A stretch of 64,000 bases of DNA from Datisca glomerata. Lineage: Eukaryota; Streptophyta; Magnoliopsida; Cucurbitales; Datiscaceae. The stretch is taken from the NCBI GenBank assembly GCA_003255025.1, contig QANY01008720.1, positions 2,290,477-2,354,476 on the forward strand. Reading direction: 5' to 3'. Numbering within the stretch: the first letter of the stretch is position 1; every line of letters starts with the position of its first letter. Made by a program: the position numbers and the translations under genes. Of the stretch, positions 33,841 through 44,694 are shown piece by piece. The notes beneath the pieces are model-generated. The model made no database searches. It was not told where the DNA came from and saw only the letters and a list, made by a program, of their open reading frames with translations.

Positions 33841-35560
33841 TCTAGAATCTCTTCCATTCTTTTATGGATTATATGTGTGCCATTTTGAAGTCCTGAGTCA
33901 ATGAATTGGATTTAGAGTATGGATGCTTTTGATATTTCATTTTTCCTATAACCATAGTATAGAGCGGAATTTAAATATGAGTAATTCTAAACTGGTCTAG
34001 AGTTAGAGATCAAGTTTTAATTGACCAAGTGAGTATGGAAACTTAGTCTATAACACTTTAAATACAATACGTCGTAAGAGTGAATTTTTATAGACCAATG
34101 CTTTTCAATGTTTATTCGTATGAATTGTACTCGTCATACAAAGCAACAAAATCTATCACAAGACACGCATTTGTAGCCCATCTGCCGAATCAATTGCTTT
34201 ATATTTTGTTTCAACATTTAAAAATTATTTACCGCTACTTGCTACATTAAAATATAAAATCATAAGCTTTTGATTAAAAAATCAACTGCTTTATTTATAA
34301 TATGAATACATATTGATATAAGTTATCATTTTAGGATTCTATTTCCTAGACCTTCAAAGCTGAAGAAAATTTGTAATGGCCAAATTTTCTAATTTCCAAA
34401 AAGTTTCTATAATGAAATAATTTAAGCAACGAAATGAAACTTTTAAGTTCTTTTACTAATTATTATCACCTAATTCAACGTAAAAGTGTTATCAAAACTG
34501 TCATCTAAACAAGTTGAGTTAGTGTAGTTGGTTAAGTTCCTACACACATATTTTAAAGGTTATAGGTTCGAGTCATATTCTCTCATTCCCCTTATGTTAT
34601 TGATGTATTTTTGTTAAATTCTTAAACACATTCGTTAAACTTATTTAACATATTTATTGAACAATCATCACATTGGTTGAACTGCAGAAAAAATTTGAAC
34701 TCCCATTTATTAAATTCAAACATATTAATTGAATCCTTAAATACATTTTTTACACTGGTTCAACAAGCGAAAACAACTCCAATTAAAGAATTTTTTAATA
34801 GTATTAAACTAAATTAATATATAAGATTTCTTTGGAGAGGAAACAAACCTCCGTTTCGTGTCTCTTTGGTTGTTGCTGTTGCTGACATGGTTCTTGATAA
34901 GAAAAATGACCATTCCCAACATCCAAAGTTGGAACAAGTCTATACCAAGCCACCAAATCTCTACTGCATCCTGATTTTGTTACATCTGGAATCACTTTTT
35001 CAGACAAAATTTTGACAAAAAGATAATTTCAATTATTAAAAAAAAGAAAAACGTGGAAGAGAGAGTGACTCAACATGGATATCTTCGAAGTCTTTGAGCT
35101 TATCTTCTCTTTCCAAAGAACAATCAACATGGAGAAGATCGAGCGATTGATACCATAAGAGAAGATAATGTAGAATCTTAGGATAAGGGTTTGAGTTGAA
35201 AAGAAAACAGAACAATCAATTCGGAAGAAAATAAAAAGACATTTTTTATTAAAAAATATAATAAAAAATTAAGTACTTTCATCGGTAAATTCATAAGTAA
35301 ACATTATCACATCTCATTCATTTTATATTTATAGTATTATATAATCTCCGACTTACAATAAGAGATAGAAAATGACAGACAACTATGAGAACTTAAACAT
35401 TTACGAGAGATTATGAGAGATGTATATGATGTATTATATTTTATTTGTTGGGAATATGCTCTATGTTTCTACCTTATCTAAATACCATGGAACTTCCATG
35501 TCTTTAGCTGTCATCCACATTTTTTCCTAAAAGAAGCAGCCAACCTAATCAATAACTGGA
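33841..35560. other. Intergenic AT-rich spacer between profilin and OXS3-like genes
   Basis: No coding signal. Contains the SINE-like copy listed below and otherwise nothing I can name. Confidence 0.5.
34508..34640 (+). mobile_element. tRNA-derived SINE-like copy
   Basis: 'aacaagttgagttagtgtag' leads into an A-box-like 'tagttggttaag' (34525-34536) and a B-box 'ggttcgagtc' (34565-34574), the two internal Pol III promoter boxes at about 30 bases distance, as in a tRNA head. A full tRNA fold with anticodon is not seen. A related copy in opposite orientation lies at about 41400-41505. The 3' end is uncertain. Confidence 0.55.
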
Positions 35561-35565
35561 ATGGG

Positions 35566-35574
35566 TATATATTA
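35566..35574 (+). promoter_or_regulatory. Probable TATA box of the OXS3-like gene
   Basis: 'tatatatta' in 'gggtatatattacat' lies about 75 bases before the ATG at 35645. This argues against the upstream in-frame ATG at 35561, which would precede the TATA box. Confidence 0.5.
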
Positions 35575-35644
35575 CATAGTACCCCCAAAAACCTTACTAA
35601 GACCCTTTTCTTTTTTCCTATTCTTCTATTACATCTTCTTGTTA

Positions 35645-36533
35645 ATGGGTGAAGGCGAAAAACAGAGGCTTGAAGATTCATATTCAATCAGATTACAGGA
35701 AGAGTATGAGAAACAAGAAGATTGTTGGGTGATGATGGAAAGTGATAGTCATAATAACCATGACAGCACATCATCTACTTCCCATGGATCAGCAACTTCT
35801 TCATTAGAATTTGAAGATGATGCATCTTCTTCATCACCCTCAAATTCTTCACCACATTCCAATGGACCTTTGTATGAATTGTCAGAGCTTATGGCCCAAC
35901 TCCCCATCAAGTAAGTCTACTGTTGCTTCTACATATGATTCAGTAACCACTTACCAAAAAGATATTTTTTTGGTAAAATTTTGGTATTGAAATCCTCCTA
36001 GTTATCAGTTTTTGTTGATATTTTTTTGTTCTATATTTGGTCCTGAAAACCCCTTTTTTCTTTTTACAAACCATACAGAATTAGAAGCACTCATAACTGA
36101 ACTTAAAAAACATGACTTTTAAGGAAATATGACTACGAGCTGGCTATAAAACACTTGTTTTTGGATATATACAATCAGATATCTATAACCTGTGTGGGGT
36201 AATACTAATAGACCTTATGGATTATGCAGGAGAGGACTTTCAAAGTTCTATGAAGGAAAGTCACAGTCTTTTACATCTCTGTCAAGGGTGAAGAGTATTG
36301 AAGATCTTGCTAAGAAGGAAACGCCTCATAAGAAAAAATTGAAGGCATGTAAGAGCTATGCAGGTGGCTTGGATACCCATAAATCATTCACTCTTCCTAA
36401 GCCCACAATAACTAAGAAAGTCTCCAGAGGGTCTTCTTTGTCAATCCCATATATGCAAAGTAGAAGAGGTAGTTTTTCGGGTTGTAGCAGCCTTCCTCCA
36501 TTGCCAGTACAGAAGAACTTCCAATGTTTCTGA
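35645..36533 (+). CDS. OXIDATIVE STRESS 3 (OXS3)-like protein
   Basis: Two exons, 35645-35910 and 36230-36533, joined across gtaagt..gcag, encode 189 residues. The N-terminal part is acidic and Ser-rich (residues 30-73). The family signature follows directly across the splice junction: RGLSKFYEGKSQSFTSLSRV then KSIEDLAKKE (residues 90-119). A basic Lys/Ser/Arg-rich C-terminus follows. OXS3 of Arabidopsis is a nuclear, chromatin-associated factor that raises tolerance to cadmium and oxidative stress; the biochemical activity is not settled. I chose the ATG at 35645 because the earlier ATG at 35561 would add a hydrophobic leader overlapping the TATA box and because relatives start with short acidic leaders. 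No breaks are seen. Confidence 0.85.
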
Positions 36534-36867
36534 TCAAGGGCAATTTCAATATTTGTTTATCAGAATATTTTCTCCTTGAAAATTTTCCTGTCACTGGAGG
36601 ATTCTCGTCTTCATTTCTATGCAGCATGTTTTTCTCCAAGAAATTGGCAGATAACCCAAGACTAAGTTCTCATAACAGATGGAGCTGATTTATGGATTTC
36701 AAGTTATAACAAATAACAAGCAATCTGTTTAAACAGATGAAAGACCCCGCAAGAAGTCAGAGAAGTGAGAGCAGTCCATTTTCTCTGCCTCAAATCCCCG
36801 TGGGGAGAGTGGATGTAAAGATTATTTTGTAAGATCTTCTTCTATAACGATTTGTTTATAACTAATA

Positions 36868-37210
36868 TACAATCAGTTTTAGAATTAACAATTAAGGAAA
36901 CTAATATACAATCCGTTAGGAAAGCTTAGATTCTAATTCTTGCAAGATCATGTTCCCAGTCATCCACATACTGATTTTCAAAATAAAAGTCACTAGCCTG
37001 TTTTATAAACAAACCTTAACGAGTGGATCAAAAGATCCAGTAAACATGCATATGAGTTCATGTTTGATCAGGATTCAGACTAATCTACATATGATCATCG
37101 ACTTGATGTGTATTAAATTTTTATAATAAATGGCATGCTGATAAAGATATTAATTCACAAAAGATATTAATTCACATCAGTCCGGTCATATATAATCTCA
37201 TTATATAAAA
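36868..37210 (-). repeat. LTR fragment related to the LTR at 55.85-56.2 kb
   Basis: Aligns along about 340 bases with 55858-56165: shared stretches include 'gatccgttaggaaagct', 'agatcatgttcccag', 'aaagtcactagcctgtttt', 'gatcaaaagatccagtaa', 'caggattcagact' and 'tctacatatgatcatcga'. It is only part of that LTR, with no internal sequence beside it. It lies between the convergent OXS3-like and membrane-protein genes. Confidence 0.85.
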
Positions 37211-37295
37211 GTCAAATCAAGAGAAATATCAGAGAAACAAAATTGGAAGAAATGGATTTATTTAAGGGGATATGATGAATAAAACAATGTATTCA

Positions 37296-37378
37296 TTCAA
37301 TGATAAGAAAGTAATACGGAAGAAATTCATCTAAATTCAATGATAAGAAGTAATACGGAAGAAATTCATCTAAATTCA
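37296..37378. repeat. 40-bp tandem duplication
   Basis: 'ttcaatgataagaa' starts at 37296 and 37336, each followed by 'gtaatacggaagaaattcat' and 'ctaaa'. The copies are nearly identical, differing by one base in an A-run. Confidence 0.85.
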
Positions 37379-37535
37379 GTGCCTACAATTTGAGAACTGA
37401 GTTTAGCAGTTCCATCCATAGTCATAGACTGCTAGTTTCTTCTTTGTGGAAAGAAGTTTCAACAATGAAACAACAGAGGAAGCTGTTCCGATTGGTGCAA
37501 ATATCAGAGAAACAAATCAGGGAATAGAAAACTCT

Positions 37536-40038
37536 TCATGGAGACATAACAGCACGGCTTTTTATTCTTGTTGATCGCCTCACCGGAGTCATAAGTACCT
37601 TCATCTCTCCATCTCTCCCCTCAACCTGTTTCAAAAAGCAAAGAGTAGAGATAATAATAAGTTGCTTGAAAAAAAAACAACCAAAACAATGTAGAGGTTT
37701 CTTAACGCAATAAACAGTGATATAGAATCTGTTTACCTCTTTCTTCACAATCTTCTTCTCAGCAGTAAAGCTTCCATGCGAGGGAGAATTAGACAATTCT
37801 GATAAAGCTGTCCGAGAGTGAATCAAACCAGAATGAGCCTTGTTGTTCACTGATCTCTCTGGGGAAATTGAATAGTTATTGCTTTCTTTACTTTTCATAT
37901 TACTGCTCCTCAGAGAGCCACTGGTCTCTCCTCCTCCAACTACAAACTCGCCAAGCAGCTCGATTGTTGGTCCTTGCCTGCTGTTGAGCTCTTTCGAAGT
38001 TTCCCTTTTCTCCTCCATTGGTTTAATTAAATCTGAAGGCTGCTCAATGCAGTCCACCCACTTACTAGGAGGTAAAGAGCTGTAACTTTCCACTATCGCA
38101 GTCTCAATACAAAGCTTTTCAATTAGAGATGAACGCCTTCTGGTAGTGTTCACATGTTCGATCACTGGCGATTCAGAACGACATTTTACAGGTTGCTTTT
38201 TGGTAGCTCTCTTTTTCTTGAACAATAAACTAGCAACCAAAAATGTTGTGATCACTGTCGAAAATCCAATAAGAACTCTAATCAGTGATTCATTGTTCAT
38301 AAGCTCAATAAGCTCATGTCCATGATTCGAACTTCCCTCCTCTTCAAGATCGTGATTGATCTTCTCAAGTTCAGTTATGATTTCAACCATTTCTACTTTA
38401 GCTGCCTCCATTAGATTGGTCTCCTCGTTCTCGGCTTTCTCAAGATCATCAATCCCATTGAACAGAATTGGTTTTTTATTATCTTGAAAAGATCCGTACT
38501 TTTCTTGGTTTTCTTTGGTTTCTAGTCCCTCAAACTCAGAATTAATCTCTTTAGCTCTTTCAAAGCAATCTACTTTAGCTGCCTCCTTTAGATTGGTCTC
38601 CTCGTTCTCGGCTTTCTCAAGATCATCAATCCCATTGAACAGAATTGGTTTTATATTATCTTGAAAATATCCATACTTTTCTTGGTTTTCTTTGGTTTCT
38701 AGTCCCTCAAACTCAGAATAAATCTCAACTTGGAGAACCTCATTTTTTTTCAGCTCTTCGTCATTGCGAAAATCTTCAACTGCTACATACTTTTGTCCAT
38801 TCACAATGTCAGTAACTTCACTGTCTTCTGCTTCTACCTCTGCCACTTCTTCCATCCCATCAGTGAATCCCACTTTCCCCAAGTTCTCAAATTCAGCCTT
38901 CTCTTCTTCCTCTACCAAAACCACTTCTCTTTCTTCTTCCTGGTAGAAGGAACCACTTTCATTTACCAAACTACTTTCTTTCGAATTCCTCATCACCATT
39001 TGCAAAAAAAACTTCTCCTTTTCTTCTCTTTGGCCATAGAAACTACTTCCTGTCTGAACTAGCATCGACAAGGCGGCTTCAGTTGTGCTGTTCTGAGTAC
39101 TGCAGAACCCATCTTTAAAAACCTCAGGATAGTGCAAATCAAGTGGAGGTATAGAAGTACTGTTCTCTGAAGAGATATATGAGGCAGACAAAAGAAAACC
39201 CAGAAACAAAATTGAAGTTATGAATATTCCCTTAAAACTCCAACCTCTTTTCTCCTCCAATTCCTCAAAATCCTCCTCGTCACTCTCCTCAATTTCGTCT
39301 TCACTTTCCTCACTCACTTCTTCTTCTTCTTGCTTTACATAACTTTCTTTAGGGGAACTTGAGCCAAAATTGCCTTCCCCAACTTCATTTTGAAGGCGAA
39401 GAAAGATCTCCTGGCGCCTATTCGGCTTGTAGCGGAGAAATTTAGGTCTTGGTGAAAGATAATTCGATAAAGGGTCATATGGGCCTTTAGGTGAGCCATC
39501 CATTAATGAATTATGCACATTCCTTAAGGATTCAGAATCTACGTTCGATGATGGCGAGCTGTGAGGCATAGATCTAGTAGGATTATCAGTTGGATCAAAT
39601 TCCATTCCCGTTTGCTGACGACTTTGATCATTTTCATCTGCATCAGTAAAGCAGCTTTCTTGGTATTACACTATTCCTTCTTTTAGATTTAAGAAAATTG
39701 AAAAACGTTCAAAATATTTGGTTGTTCTCTAATAAGTAACAAGACACTCGAAAAAAATAGTGAAAGAAAGCTTCAATTTTTGCAAATGAGCAATAAAACC
39801 CAATTTATTTCTTTCCTTTTCTTTTCTTTGTTTCAGAATTTAGAAATAACTATCTAATTATTTGATAATACGTGTTTGTGATTAACATTTCCTCATTTCT
39901 TGGAAGCCAAACAAGTAACGGAAAGGAAACAGAGATCATAAACGTACCAGAAATTAAGACTTTCGAAGACGCAGAAGGCTTGATCGGCGTGAATGACGAG
40001 GTTCCGTTACCAGCAGCATCCATTTCATTAACTTTCAT
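37536..40038 (-). CDS. Acidic plant protein with two predicted membrane segments, function unknown
   Basis: I join three exons: 40038-39948, 39637-37737 and 37625-37536 (2082 nt, 693 residues). The first starts MKVNEMDAAGNGTSSFTPIK; an in-frame TGA lies upstream of that ATG. The 111-nt last intron (37626-37736, gtaaac..acag) is in frame and without stops, so a plain open frame reads through it and adds 37 wrong residues. Features: a Ser/Pro-rich head, an acidic stretch (residues 133-159), a hydrophobic segment FKGIFITSILFLGFLLSASY (about 166-185), a 59-residue tandem duplication from residues 338 and 397, a second hydrophobic segment VLIGFSTVITTFLVASLLF (about 485-503) followed by KKKRATKK, and a basic tail TPVRRSTRIKSRAV. 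I do not recognise a named family. The intact 2-kb frame and spliced structure say it is a real gene. Confidence 0.8.
38396..38750 (-). repeat. 177-bp in-frame tandem duplication inside the membrane-protein gene
   Basis: 'ctttagctgcctcc' occurs at 38396 and 38573 and the following approximately 175 bases match at about 95%. It duplicates 59 residues (SEFEGLETKENQEKYG... LFNGIDDLEKAENEETNL). The offset is a multiple of three, so the frame survives. Confidence 0.95.
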
Positions 40039-40084
40039 ATCTTCAATGGATTTAAGTAGAGCTCTCAATCAAAGCGTAAGTTGA

Positions 40085-42800
40085 AATTTTGGAGGCAAAA
40101 GGATGGAAGTCTTTTTAACTTTGACCGTTAGCTAGTGGATTAGGATTTTGAAGATTGTTGAATGACTACTACAAATTTGAATGTTTATGACCGTTGGTGG
40201 TGCCAGTTCCATTCCACAACGGCACACTTCATTCATTGTGGATAATTTTCTAATGGGCCCCCAATACTACATGACCCGTATAATGACAGACATATGAGGG
40301 CTGAGTTTTTCAACTTTAGTTCATATTTAAAAACGGAAGAACCTAAAAAATATATTTCTTTTAGAAAATAAAAATAAAAAATAATCAAAGATAAAAAAAA
40401 AATGGACACTCTGATTCTAAGAAAAATTGGCACCAAAACTGTTTACCGCGTGCTCCAACAAATTTTGAGTTAATCTCCACGAAATTTATATAATATCTAT
40501 TATATATATAAAATATATTACATTTATCACATAAATATATATTAAATATATTATATAAACAACTAAAATTTAGAGTAAATGGTGTGACAGTGAAAACTGT
40601 TTTAGAACGTGAGTTTTTCTTTTTTTTAACCGTGCCATTGATTATTTTTCATTGTTTTAAACTTGTAGCCATTTTTTATTTTTTTTAAATATGACATTTT
40701 TATGAACATTAATATTTGACAATAGACATAGGAAATACTACTAATTGAGGAATCAACCTCAAACTAAACTGTATCAATTATTTTATAGATCGTTCTACAA
40801 AGCCTTTTTTTTACTTTTTTTTCTATTTCCTTTTTTTACCGTTCAAAAAAGAGTTCCGTTATTAATTTCAAAGTGTGTATATATTTTCGAAGCCAAAGAA
40901 CATAGTAGACAAGTTTCATACAACTTTTTTTTTACAACTTGGGAATGGGCATTTTAACTAAATCTCATTTTATAGAAGAGTCGTGGTAACCAATTATGAT
41001 TTTTATGAGAGGCTACGTATAGTTTGATATAAGTTCAAGACCACCAATTATGCTTTTTATCCTCAGGTGGGCAGATTTACGGGTGAGAGATATTCGAGCT
41101 CAAGTACTTGTCTCAAGTATAGACATGATTACGAGTTGGATTATCAACCAGATCAGTAAAACTAAGATTGATTATTACAAAAATGAGAATTCTACTTAGT
41201 CAGTTCTAACCACAATCATAAGCTCCACATAGATTTACTAGTAAGATAGTATATGCATTGAGCGTGTTTAAAGTTACAAATAAAAAATATATATAATTGT
41301 AAAGAGAAATCAAACAAAATGAAAATGGTTGCTATGTTTCTCTCAAATATTATTTTTCTCTTAGATTTAGGTACTTATAGTTTACGTTTTTTTTTGTCAA
41401 AATTACATTATAAATCTTAAATGGAGTGTAGAATATGACTCGAATCCACGACTTATAAGGTATGGATGTGAAGATTTAACCAACTGCGTCAACTCAGCTT
41501 GTTATATATGTTTATGTTCGAAAACAATTAATCTGTACCAAAAAACTTAGTTCATGCAAACAACTAAAATGATTAGTTTCTTACAATGCAATTTATTTTA
41601 AGAATCATCGAATTAATTCATTATAATCAACATTATCCACAATATCTAAATTTCTTATGGTTGTTTAGTTGTCGTAGGCATTAATTTTTAGTTTAAAAGG
41701 GGGAAATTTAACCATTGGATGTCAAAAGTTTATGACTTTCTATATCTCAAATTAAATTAAATTTTAAATTAAGTTTTTGTAATGGAATTTGAAGAATGTG
41801 GTTTTATGGATCAAAGTTACAATAAAAATAAAGGAGAACTACAAGAATGGCCTAATTGTAGTAAAATGTCCATTTTTATTGTTAATTGCAGAAATGACTA
41901 GCTTCTAATAAGAAAAGGAGGGGGATGAGTAGTCATTTACCATTAAGCCTTTAATGAAAAAGGTCAAAAAGATATATTGTTCATTATTTTTCATCATTTC
42001 TCATTCATAATCTTGTAGTATATATTCTTTATTTTTCATATATAAGCATTTGTTCATTATTCTTCATTTTTTTACTCTTATTCTTGAATTTTATTTCAAT
42101 ACATTGATGATTTCTTCATACTTGTTAATGAGATATATTTGTCATCAATTCAATCAATGAGTATGAGGATAAAGCTTTTGAGAGGTGCAAATTAACTTAA
42201 TGTGAATTAACCTTTTAATGGGTTGAAAGTGTACATTGTATGCAAAAAATTACCTATGATAATTTTCATGCATGAAATATAGAGTTAAATATTTATATAA
42301 AGATTATGCAAATATTTAAGTTTTTAATCTTTTTTGTTCACACAAGTTTTTTTAGATCTTGTTACATTTTTTTCGTAACACTTGTTTGAACTAGTTATCG
42401 CTCATGATCATCCATTTGCTATTTGATTAACAATAATGAAAGAACGAAAATAATAGTATTTAGTAAACTAAGTAGTCTAAAATAAAAAAATGATATATTT
42501 ATACCCAAAAAAATATTTTTGTTTCGAGATTTTATCATTTTTCGTGTGACATTCGGTTTAACTAGTTACCGTATGTAATATTTATTTGCTATTTAAATAG
42601 CAATGAGAAAATTATGATAACTAGTAAACTATGTTGTCAAAAATTAAAAGGTATATTTATACACACAAAAATATTTATACTTTAAGATTTTGAATATTAA
42701 TTTGTTTATAATATTATAGTTATATTATATTAAAAAAGAAAAAATTAATCAATTTATAATATTATAATTATATTATATAAAAAATAATAAATTAAAAAAA
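40085..42800. other. Intergenic AT-rich DNA
   Basis: Promoter side of the minus-strand gene (about 40040-40260) followed by AT-rich DNA with no supported gene. The SINE-like copy near 41.4-41.5 kb is listed separately. Runs of 'aatattatagttatattata' near 42.7 kb are simple AT repeats. Confidence 0.5.
41400..41505 (-). mobile_element. tRNA-derived SINE-like copy, inverted relative to the one at 34.5 kb
   Basis: On the minus strand it reads 'aacaagctgagttgacgcag', 'cagttggttaa' (A-box-like) and 'ggattcgagtcatattct' (B-box; + coordinates 41437-41447). Head sequence, box spacing and the 'gagtcatattct' continuation match the copy at 34508, so both belong to one family. Confidence 0.55.
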
Positions 42801-42807
42801 AGTAAGT

Positions 42808-43165
42808 GAGAGGGTGATTTTCACCCTTTGTAAAGACAAGGTGATTTTCGGATGGGACCCTCTGAAGTTGGAAACCAACGGGAAGTTGGATCTCAACCGT
42901 CTAGAAAGATTTGGACGGCTGAGATCAAATGTTCAAAACTTAAAAAAAATTATTATTTACTTTTCCCCCAAGTAAATGTTCATTTGTTTGGACCGTCCAT
43001 ATCAGATCAGACGGTCCAGATTTGTCAAACTTCAGTGTCCGTAATTGGGGCCTAACTGTAAATAATCCAAATCTCTTATTTTCACCCTCTGTAAAATATA
43101 GAGGGTGATTTCACCCTCTGGCCTCTGTAAACGAGACAGATGGCAAATCACCCTTTGTCCCCCGC
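42808..43165. mobile_element. Inverted-repeat element (MITE-like)
   Basis: The left end 'gagagggtgattttcaccct' is mirrored at the right by 'gagggtgatttcaccctctg' and 'caaatcaccctttgt'. An inner stem is 'caccctctgtaaaatatagagggtg' in shortened form (caccctct...agagggtg, about 43083-43107). The middle includes 'gaccgtcc...cagacggtcc' pairing near 42991-43018. No coding frame. Ends and target duplication are unresolved. Confidence 0.5.
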
Positions 43166-43329
43166 CCTCCCCTCTTTTTCCATTTTTTTCTTTTTTGGTT
43201 TTATTTTGTTTATTTTTTTTCTTTTTTAACAAATTTTAATATATTTTTTTTCAATTCACATATTCCTCTTTTTTACTCTACACATTTTCTTCAAATTTAT
43301 CATACATTTTTTATCATCTTTAACTTTTC

Positions 43330-43381
<52 letters not shown>
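43330..43381. repeat. (TTA)n microsatellite
   Basis: About seventeen uninterrupted TTA/ATT units. Confidence 0.95.
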
Positions 43382-43589
43382 TCTTTTTTATAGTTGAGGT
43401 TTCTTCGTATTTCTATTTTATTTATATATCATTGTCATATTGTCATGTTTATAATGTGATTATTTTCTCATTTTTTTTATCATTAGAGATAATATTCATA
43501 TATGTGTGTATTACAATCTTAACAATTAGATTTATTTTTTGTTATTTAGTCGTCACTAAAAATCCAGATAACGGACTTTGAGATTTGTA

Positions 43590-44045
43590 GGATACCAAAA
43601 TTATTGAACTACTGAGGTGAGAAGTTATTTTTGGTTACCGAGAATAACTCCATTAATTCTTTGATTTAAAAAATATAAATAAAAATAAAAAATAAATTTT
43701 CAATAGTCTTTGTACCACCCATTAAATGTCATTTATTTTGATTCATTTTAGATAGAAAAACATACCTAATAGGACATTCAAAAATGATTTTCTTTAATCT
43801 CATTTTAAAATATAATTTAGATAGCTTTTGATTAAATTTGATTATTATTTCAATAATGGGTGGTGTAGGGTGCTAATACCTTCCTCACCCACAAATGACT
43901 CCCGAACCAATTTTGAATTTTCGTAGATTAAATATTTTGTTTGGTGACCAATCACACACTAAAATGATTGGTGGCGACTCTGAACTTCTTCTTTTTTCAT
44001 AATGATTTTTCAATCGTCACTCCTAGTCGCATGCACGTCGTGACA
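43590..44045 (+). repeat. Right part of a Ty3/gypsy (Tat/Ogre-like) 5' LTR
   Basis: Text typical of these LTR ends: 'gggtgctaataccttcctca', 'actcccgaacc', 'gattggtggcgactctgaac', ending 'cgtcgtgaca' right before the primer site. The left border is not visible, and no matching 3' LTR was found. Confidence 0.6.
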
Positions 44046-44048
44046 GTT

Positions 44049-44066
44049 TGGCGACTCCACTGGGGA
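44049..44066 (+). promoter_or_regulatory. Primer-binding site, tRNA-Arg type
   Basis: 'tggcgactccactgggga' is the form complementary to the 3' end of plant tRNA-Arg used by Tat/Ogre-lineage gypsy elements. It follows the LTR end 'gaca' by three bases. Confidence 0.7.
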
Positions 44067-44694
44067 TACAATCAGTCTAACCATTTTTAGATCGATATAG
44101 AGTCCAACTAAATTTTATCACATGCTATCCTTTTGTGTGACTCTTTGTTTGTTTATTTGATTCATTGCTCTTCTTATTCATTCTTATAGTTGTGTGTAGT
44201 TTATTTTTATGATATATATTTCTTTACATAATTCATAATTTTACACACATACACTAGCCATGTACCCGAGCTTTCGTTTAGGATTAGCAAGAATGAGTAG
44301 TGGAATGCCTTGGGTAGATTTGTCGTTCCTGTGTAGGCTCATGAAAGTTCTCACTCAGGTCGACCCTTTTGGGATACCGTTTAGGGGCCCGTGTCTATTT
44401 GGATAGCAGTATGGATAGCCCGATAGCCTATTAAGAGATTTTAGAACCCAATCACACATATATTATATTTTTAGAGTCCATCTCATGACCAATACTTGAT
44501 AATAATAAAGATTCTACTTAATTGTGGTATCATGATTAACTTTGTTCATGTATATATGTCTTACACTACTTAAACCTTCTTTTATTGTTTCACTTCTGAC
44601 TTCATCTTTCTTCTTTGAATACATGCATCATGCTACGTAAAAGAAATTATAAAGAAGTATTCAATTCATTTATATTTTAGAGACCATGACTTCC

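Noticed and set aside
34508..34580. A functional tRNA gene
   Set aside because: A- and B-box-like words are present, but no acceptor stem or anticodon arm pairs, and a diverged second copy exists; a SINE head fits better.
35561..35644. Upstream ATG of the OXS3-like gene adding 28 residues with a hydrophobic leader
   Set aside because: The ATG lies before the TATA-like word at 35566-35574, and OXS3-family proteins do not carry a signal peptide, so the ATG at 35645 is preferred.
38730..39062. Plus-strand frames opposite the membrane-protein gene
   Set aside because: They are antisense shadows of a long acidic coding exon.
43032..43232. Minus-strand Lys-rich frame next to the (TTA)n run
   Set aside because: Low-complexity Lys codons from a T-rich stretch on +; overlaps the inverted-repeat element.
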